NCBI GenBank assembly: GCA_041741755.1
Contig: JBGSJR010000030.1
Coordinates: 1 to 64,000, forward strand
Length of the DNA stretch: 64,000 nt
Direction: 5' to 3'
Origin: Fusibacter_C sp041741755
Lineage (GTDB): Bacteria > Bacillota > Clostridia > Peptostreptococcales > Acidaminobacteraceae
This document shows, piece after piece, positions 58,255-64,000 of the stretch. Every line of letters starts with the position of its first letter. The stretch's first letter is position 1. The notes below the pieces were generated by a model, which was not told the DNA's origin, did no database searches, and was given only the letters and a program-made list of their open reading frames with translations. The translations under genes were made by a program, and so were the position numbers.

Positions 58255-59749
58255 ATATACGTTCTAAAAGATCGTTGTCTTTTTTAAAATATTCAGCAAA
58301 TGATTTTATGTGAAAATTATATTGCTTCATTTGGCCAACTTCGTATCCAGCATTCTTAAACGATTGACTTAGCTCCGCATATTCTGATAAAACTGGGTGA
58401 TGCTCAGCTTTTGATATGAAAATTTCTTCATTTGTGTTCACGTCTATAATTTTTGATAGAAAAGCATAATTTGGATCTAAATCAAACAAATCATTATACT
58501 GTAAATATGCGTGAATTCTTATTTCACCACTCTCGATTACTCTGATCAATCGAGAGTATAATTTACACTGACTCAAACCAAGATATCTTGCAACCATCAA
58601 GGAAATATCTATGCAATAGTCTTCAAAATGTGCAGAAAACCATTTAACTTCGTCGATAGAAAGCACAGTCATTTCAATATTTTCCCTAATCGCATTAATT
58701 GCCTTAATAAATCTGTTTGTCTTACTGTATAACATTACTCTATCTTCTTCAAAATTTTTCTGATTCTCAATAATGGCATCTCTTAATTGAATCCTCAAAT
58801 TTAGAGCATGCCAATATAATTTTTCTTTTTCGTCTTCATTTAATATGTTTCTATTTAAAGCATCTGCAATAACATTGTCATTCCCAATTGAAGGGCGTGC
58901 AATAGGAATAGTAGGTTGATTAACATCTTTAAGTGTTGCAGCACCAAGATAAACACAATCATATTCTCCATTATTTGAGTTTTTAGGATAAACGACTTTC
59001 ATCATCGAAAGTATCGCTTCAGAAAATTCGTTTTCAATAAAAGTTGCATTTATCTTTTTACGCTTGCTGTCCAATAATCCATCTTTATAGTGGATAGCAA
59101 TAAACTGTAGATCATCCATCATCGTAAATGATGTCATTATACACATTGGTTCATCTCCTACCAATATGTTACAAGACTTTTGAAAATCGGTGGTTACTGA
59201 ATTTGTAGTAAATATTTCAAAAGATAACATCATAAATGCCAAGTGCATTCCAGGAAGCTTCTCGATGAATTCATTCATATCAAATTTTGCATGCGCCAAA
59301 TAAATTTCGACCACATTGCAATTTTCTGGCTTGATTAATCGATGATAACCCTTTTGCTTATATGCCTTGGTACTCGCAGAACGAGGAACTTCCAATTTAA
59401 GAATTGGCATTGGAAACAATTGATTAATGTTTGGTGCTATAATTCTCTTCAGTGGTAAATTTGTATATACGTGTTTACCATCCATTTTTACTTTCTGCTT
59501 AAGATGTATTGTTAAAGGCTTCGCGTTTTCTCCCTTATGATACGTAACTTCTAATTGATCCGATCCATCAATTTCTATTTCTATTGGTCTGCTAGAAAAT
59601 AACCTGTAGCAAGTAGTGTCAAACTCATTACCCAAAAAATCAATTTTAATTTCATACTTTCCATCAACAGGCTTGAACGGAACTATTCTGCAAATATCTT
59701 TGTCATCTATGACAACAGCTATTTTTTCTTCGTTCTTCTTTTTTGACAT
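58226..59749 (-). CDS. Unknown 507-aa protein downstream of a helicase-nuclease
   Basis: I do not recognise a family. It starts MSKKKNEEKIAVVIDDKDIC after GAAAGGGG. The first ~130 residues look beta-rich (RPIEIEIDGSDQLEVTYHKG), the middle has mixed helices and strands, and residues 320-400 are long helices (NLRIQLRDAIIENQKNFEED; AINAIRENIEMTVLSIDEVK). No signal peptide, membrane helix, Walker motif or clear nuclease motif is visible, so it is probably cytosolic. It lies 140 bases downstream of the helicase-nuclease, same strand, with no terminator between them, so the two probably form one operon. Its last codons overlap the DUF3899-like remnant. Likely partner of the helicase; function unknown. 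Confidence 0.7.
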   Translation of the reverse strand: MSKKKNEEKIAVVIDDKDICRIVPFKPVDGKYEIKIDFLGNEFDTTCYRLFSSRPIEIEIDGSDQLEVTYHKGENAKPLTIHLKQKVKMDGKHVYTNLPLKRIIAPNINQLFPMPILKLEVPRSASTKAYKQKGYHRLIKPENCNVVEIYLAHAKFDMNEFIEKLPGMHLAFMMLSFEIFTTNSVTTDFQKSCNILVGDEPMCIMTSFTMMDDLQFIAIHYKDGLLDSKRKKINATFIENEFSEAILSMMKVVYPKNSNNGEYDCVYLGAATLKDVNQPTIPIARPSIGNDNVIADALNRNILNEDEKEKLYWHALNLRIQLRDAIIENQKNFEEDRVMLYSKTNRFIKAINAIRENIEMTVLSIDEVKWFSAHFEDYCIDISLMVARYLGLSQCKLYSRLIRVIESGEIRIHAYLQYNDLFDLDPNYAFLSKIIDVNTNEEIFISKAEHHPVLSEYAELSQSFKNAGYEVGQMKQYNFHIKSFAEYFKKDNDLLERIFNKIISAMY

Positions 59750-59889
59750 TCAATCCCCTTTCTTTATATCAGAAATTCTGTGAGTTTATCTTACTGTATT
59801 TATCTGAATAACGGACTCAAAATCACAAATTTTCTCACATCAGATATATCATCTTTTCTTATATCCACAAGTCCATAAAATTCTCTTTA

Positions 59890-62800
59890 CTATTTCCTGT
59901 TTCTAAAATCAAACTTAGGTTTACCAAGGTCCGCGACTTCAGTTGCTTTAACTTCTACCGCCTTTGGCTTTTCCTTTATTGGGATCGCGGCCTTCTGTTT
60001 TCCCCGAAAGTCAAAAGTTGGCGCTAATTCGCTTTTTTCTATCTTTTGCTCGACTTCATTTTTAACTACTTTTGGATCAGCCACCATCAATGGTTCTACT
60101 TCTACTTCTTCTTTTTCTTCAACCTCTGAATTGTCGGCACATATCGGGACATCTACCACTTCGTCTTCGCTATATTCTAAAGTGTCTTTATGAATATCAA
60201 GCATACTGGTCAACTGATCCATTGAATCCTCAGTTGGCTTAGAATCAACCACATCAGGACTTTCTTTATGATCAATCTGCTCAACAACTTCATTCCTGTA
60301 TGCACTCGCCTTAATCTTCACAACATTTAACAGCTCAACTTTTACTTGCTTATCAGGTTCTACATCTTCAAATGATGGATGTATCCCGTGCTTCAACAAT
60401 GAGTCCATTACATTCTTCATCGTCTGCTCAGGATACCGATAATACTCACTTCCCCTGATCCTGATAAAACGCCATCCCAAGCGTTCCAATATTGCTTGTC
60501 TCGCAAGATCGTTATTCAAATTATCACTGGTATGGAACCGTTCTCCATCACATTCCAGAGCGACTTTTTTATCGCCATATTGGACTACCATGTCAATCCT
60601 GTAAGCGCCGACTTTAAACTGAGGAATCACTTTATAGCTCGCAGCCAATAGAAGCTTCATTACTTCCGTTTCAAAAGGTGATTCGCTCATTGACAATAGG
60701 TTGTCCTTATCACGATTTGGGTTTATCGCATATTTGATCAATTTTAATCGTAGATCATCAGGCTTAAGGTCAATATCCGGATTCAAAGAATGAACTACCC
60801 ATAATTGATTCCTTGCACGGCTCACGGCAACATTGTAGCGCTTTCTGTATTTATCGTTGTTTCCATCTTCGCTTAGCAGTCGGAGTGGCCCGCCATTTTC
60901 ATTTGGGCTATCGACTAAGCTTAGGATTATGATATCCCTTTCATCGCCTTGAAATTGAGGTGGCGTGCCGCATTGTATGCGTCTTTCTTCATATACAATT
61001 GGGTCAACAACTGTCTGAAGTTTTTTCTCAATAACAGCACTTTGTTCATTGCCTAGCATTGAAATCACACCAATGGTTTGCCCCTTATATTCATCCATTT
61101 CTAAAAATGCTTGAATCAAAGATACTATATGATCCGCTTCAACTTCATTCACTTTCTTATTATTCCTTGATGCTCCGGCTACTCTGTATTCGACTACTGG
61201 TGGATATATTGATGTGCTTGAAGAATCCCTTAACGGCTTTATTCTGCCATTATAGGACAAATCATTGCTGAACCCGATGATTTCTGGCAAGCACCTAAAA
61301 TGCTCAGTCAGCATAAGTGGCTTAAATCCCGAGGATTTTGCCATATCATATAAAGATGTCAATCCATTAAATAAATGGTTGTTTGGAATACGTTCTAAAT
61401 GTTGAGCAACCAAGGCATTTACTTCATCCGTTTTAACACCAAAAGTATCTGGGCTAACCTGTTCATCATCGCCTACTATAATCACTTTCTTAGCCAGGTA
61501 TAAGGCTGCAAGAGATAAAATATTTGCTTGGCTGGCCTCATCTATAATGATGACATCAAATTTGTTGTTCCGCGGATCGAAGGTCTCCACGACTCTGTTA
61601 AGCGGCATAATCCATATCGGTATCGCAGTTTGACAAAGAGGCATGAGTTCCCTAGCTTTTGCTTTGTATAAAGCATCGTTCTTACTAAAGCCCTTACCAA
61701 TTAACTGTATAGTTTTTCTCCAACCCTGTAATGCTTGGTTTTGCTTGTCAGTTTGGTTTTTAATCTTCAAATACCATGCTTTTTCAAGTGCAAGATTTTG
61801 TGCATTTTTTAATAGCTTATTATTGATTTGCTCAATATCAACTTGAATTTTGGCAGGATCAAGACAATCCAATCTTTCAATTTGATTCCTCAGTTGAAAA
61901 TGCTTCCAAGCCTCATCTAAATGTTCCGGCATTGCGTTTTGGGAATGGATACCTTCTCGAATTTCTATTTGCTTTGCAATAGTTGGCGCTATTACTCTAA
62001 TTCGAGATAATAGATGCATTCTTTTTTCTGCTATTTCGTTTTTTTCGATTAACGAATTTAATGCCTTCAAATGCACACTATATGCGTTTTCATCTAGATT
62101 ACGAACCGCAGTATAGAGAGCTTCAATATAAGAATTTGAATCAATATAACCGCTTAAATGAGCCTTATAGTCTTCAATTTTCAAATTTAAATCTTTCAGA
62201 TCCTCATCATCTATTTTTGCCTGCAACAAAGCTCGTGCCGACACTAAATAACTAAATGCAGCATCAAGATTGTCTATAGATGAAATGCGTGGAAGCCTCT
62301 TTTCACTGACCCATTGAATACATTCTTCAACGGTTTTGAGAAAAGCTTCACAATCATTCCGATACCAGCTCAAAGCTGATACTATCTGATCTTTATATTT
62401 ACGAATTTTATTTTCAAAATCGTCAAATGCCGGTTTATCGATATCCGTGATATCTGAAAGTAGTTTTCCAATCAATTTGATGAGATCTTGCTTTTCAATT
62501 TCATAGGAAATAAGCTCATATGCTTTTATGAACTCATCTTTTGATTCAATCAATTTCCCATTTATTTTTATGGCGTCTCTTGTCCTCTTCCATTCACCCT
62601 TGGCTAATAACCCTATTGGCTTCTCTTTTCCTGAGTCAATGATGTTTTCAAGGATTTCAAGCGCTGATTTACTAATTATCGACTCTTCTATAGAAAAATC
62701 GTTATTCAATTTCAGTTTTCTATAAGACTCATATTTTGTCTGTATTATTCCTGTCTTTTCAAGCACGTCATCCCAAAGCCTCGGATATGTTGGATCAACT

Positions 62801-64000
62801 ATCGTTTGATTGATGATGGCTTTTTCCAAAGGTTCAAATCCACTAATCGTTGAAATCTGTTTGTTCGATCCATTCAGAAGATGATTGACTGTCGATAAAT
62901 TAGCCGTAAATATTGCTTTTTCAAGAACTGTATTACCTGAAAGAATTCCCTTTAAGTCATTGATCAGATCTACTTGAGCTGCAAAGTCCGCACTGCTTAT
63001 TATTTGATCACTGGATGGATATGCCTTTCTTAGAAGGTTTTCTTCTTCGCCACTCAGTCTGTCAATTGAAGAATAAAGAAAGACTAATTCTTCGTGTGAT
63101 AGTGGAAAGCCGACCTCATCATCATTACTTTTTCCACCGATGTAATCAAACACGTCATTACCGCTATTTAAAAACTTCGCAGCTTCAATTGGCGCTATTG
63201 TGTGATTGTCAAAAATCAAGTCCTTATATTCCATGGATCTTGCTCTGACAAGCTCATCAGTCAATTGCTTCGACTGATTTACCAGATCTTTTCTTTCTTC
63301 TTCAAGACGTTTTATTTTTCTCTGAGAACTATGCAAATCCATAGAGGAGCTTTTGGACGCAATCTCATTGATCGCTTCATCCATCTCTTTCTTTTGTGAA
63401 GTGGAGCTTAATATGCTAATACATAGATTCTGAAGATTAAGTTCCGGATCGTGTGGATCTCGATAAACTTTCTCCTTCAATACAGCCAAGGCTTTCTCTG
63501 TATGACTTGTAACTAGAACGCTATTACCCTGACTTAACAAATGTCCAATGAGATTTGCAATGGTATGTGTTTTCCCAGTACCAGGAGGTCCCTGAACCAA
63601 AACAGCCCCATATCGATCCAAGTACTTAATAATACGTAGCTGTTCATTGTTTGCAGGCAAAGTTAATAAGACATCTTCATCGATGCCACTGTGATTCCAG
63701 CTTTTTTCAACTATCTCTTCTTGCGGTCTTTCTGCGTATATACCTGACATGATTTCGAAAAATTCGGGCAGTTCAATCTCCGAATTAGTTTGCATATCAT
63801 CAATCACACCCTCAATAAAGCTTGAAAAGCCTAGAGTACGCTTTCTTAGGAAAAGCATTGGTGCTGAGTATATTGTTGCCAATTCATTGATTGGTTTGCG
63901 TTGTTCAACAAAAGTACCTTTGATATCAATAACATTGATAATGCGTTTAAACAGTGCAGTTGTATTATCAAATTGAGAGATATCGTAGTCCCCATCATCA
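59890..64000 (-). CDS. Large SF1 (UPF1/DNA2-like) helicase with C-terminal Vsr/DUF559-type nuclease domain, N-terminus beyond window
   Basis: At least 1370 aa; the frame is open to the window edge, so the start is missing. Walker A VQGPPGTGKTHTIANLIGHL lies near 63570. About 500 residues of mostly helical insert follow (63300-61800). Walker B is IIIDEASQANILSLAALYLA near 61540, then VIIVGDDEQVSP, LTEHFRCLPEIIGFSN, FQGDERDIIILSLVDS and YNVAVSRARNQLWVVHSL. This is SF1 with UPF1/DNA2-like order. At 60700-60380 is a PD-(D/E)XK-like domain: ESPFETEVMKLLLAASY, GAYRIDMVVQ, KVALECDGERFHTSDN and RLGWRFIRIRGSEYYRYPE. The C-terminal ~230 residues are acidic and low-complexity with a repeated DFR motif (FDFRGKQK, KFDFRNRK). 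Helicase-nuclease fusions of this kind are frequent in phage-defence islands. Confidence 0.88.
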   Translation of the reverse strand, partial: DDGDYDISQFDNTTALFKRIINVIDIKGTFVEQRKPINELATIYSAPMLFLRKRTLGFSSFIEGVIDDMQTNSEIELPEFFEIMSGIYAERPQEEIVEKSWNHSGIDEDVLLTLPANNEQLRIIKYLDRYGAVLVQGPPGTGKTHTIANLIGHLLSQGNSVLVTSHTEKALAVLKEKVYRDPHDPELNLQNLCISILSSTSQKKEMDEAINEIASKSSSMDLHSSQRKIKRLEEERKDLVNQSKQLTDELVRARSMEYKDLIFDNHTIAPIEAAKFLNSGNDVFDYIGGKSNDDEVGFPLSHEELVFLYSSIDRLSGEEENLLRKAYPSSDQIISSADFAAQVDLINDLKGILSGNTVLEKAIFTANLSTVNHLLNGSNKQISTISGFEPLEKAIINQTIVDPTYPRLWDDVLEKTGIIQTKYESYRKLKLNNDFSIEESIISKSALEILENIIDSGKEKPIGLLAKGEWKRTRDAIKINGKLIESKDEFIKAYELISYEIEKQDLIKLIGKLLSDITDIDKPAFDDFENKIRKYKDQIVSALSWYRNDCEAFLKTVEECIQWVSEKRLPRISSIDNLDAAFSYLVSARALLQAKIDDEDLKDLNLKIEDYKAHLSGYIDSNSYIEALYTAVRNLDENAYSVHLKALNSLIEKNEIAEKRMHLLSRIRVIAPTIAKQIEIREGIHSQNAMPEHLDEAWKHFQLRNQIERLDCLDPAKIQVDIEQINNKLLKNAQNLALEKAWYLKIKNQTDKQNQALQGWRKTIQLIGKGFSKNDALYKAKARELMPLCQTAIPIWIMPLNRVVETFDPRNNKFDVIIIDEASQANILSLAALYLAKKVIIVGDDEQVSPDTFGVKTDEVNALVAQHLERIPNNHLFNGLTSLYDMAKSSGFKPLMLTEHFRCLPEIIGFSNDLSYNGRIKPLRDSSSTSIYPPVVEYRVAGASRNNKKVNEVEADHIVSLIQAFLEMDEYKGQTIGVISMLGNEQSAVIEKKLQTVVDPIVYEERRIQCGTPPQFQGDERDIIILSLVDSPNENGGPLRLLSEDGNNDKYRKRYNVAVSRARNQLWVVHSLNPDIDLKPDDLRLKLIKYAINPNRDKDNLLSMSESPFETEVMKLLLAASYKVIPQFKVGAYRIDMVVQYGDKKVALECDGERFHTSDNLNNDLARQAILERLGWRFIRIRGSEYYRYPEQTMKNVMDSLLKHGIHPSFEDVEPDKQVKVELLNVVKIKASAYRNEVVEQIDHKESPDVVDSKPTEDSMDQLTSMLDIHKDTLEYSEDEVVDVPICADNSEVEEKEEVEVEPLMVADPKVVKNEVEQKIEKSELAPTFDFRGKQKAAIPIKEKPKAVEVKATEVADLGKPKFDFRNRK

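Noticed and set aside
1..64000. CRISPR arrays, rRNA, tRNA, riboswitches
   Set aside because: No regularly spaced repeats, no rRNA-like sequence, no tRNA cloverleaf and no recognised riboswitch core were seen on reading either strand. A covariance-model search (Infernal/Rfam, tRNAscan-SE) would decide.

Overview
The window looks like chromosome from a low-GC, anaerobic Firmicute of the class Clostridia. The evidence is an A-type flavodiiron protein, an iron-dependent alcohol dehydrogenase, a PepD/OPT peptide-use pair, AGGAGG-type ribosome binding sites throughout, and a Tn1549-type conjugative element. No rRNA, tRNA or CRISPR array was seen. The genus cannot be fixed from the sequence alone.

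Positions 1-25.7 kb are ordinary chromosome, mostly on the minus strand and in short operons. In order they hold an OPT oligopeptide transporter (cut by the window edge) with pepD; an MFS transporter, a small membrane protein and a membrane-anchored metallophosphoesterase; rlmD; a Crp/Fnr regulator; a SanA-like and a DODA-like dioxygenase pair; an ECF sigma factor operon with a 41-aa and a 376-aa unknown protein; a DEAD-box helicase; PPK2; a flavodiiron protein; an Fe-ADH; an M29-type peptidase on the plus strand; a GGDEF-EAL protein; chrA with a PadR regulator; a broken PadR gene with a degraded DUF1048 partner; and a MarR/DHA2 efflux pair with a clear palindromic operator. Most units end in readable Rho-independent terminators.

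Positions 25.7-27.4 kb are a gene-poor scar. It contains a KilA-N pseudogene with stops and frameshifts, a DUF1508 gene, and a fragment resembling the C-terminal extension of RlmD/RumA-type methyltransferases.

Positions about 27.4-57.97 kb are an integrative conjugative element of the Tn1549/clostridial CTn type. All backbone genes run on the plus strand: parA, parB, a replication-initiator-like protein, pcfB, virD4, Maff2, virB6-like, prgI, virB4, a CHAP peptidoglycan hydrolase, DUF4315, DUF4366, topB, an ArdC/YodL/DUF4316 protein, a transfer-assisting protein, a 2343-aa methylase-helicase with a tnpV gene nested in another frame, mobC, a CD1845-type protein, the relaxase, an XRE regulator and a sigma-like protein. 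Cargo is dinD and, on the opposite strand, a PIN-domain/zinc-ribbon protein. A cluster of perfect hairpins just after the relaxase is a candidate oriT. No integrase or excisionase is visible at either end, so the element may be unable to excise by itself.

Positions 57.98-64 kb start with a remnant of a DUF3899-like membrane protein gene that has lost both ends. Next is a minus-strand two-gene unit: a very large SF1 helicase with a C-terminal Vsr/DUF559-type nuclease domain (its N-terminus runs past the window edge), followed by a 507-aa protein I do not recognise. This pair, beside a conjugative element, is the best candidate here for an undescribed (possibly defence) system.
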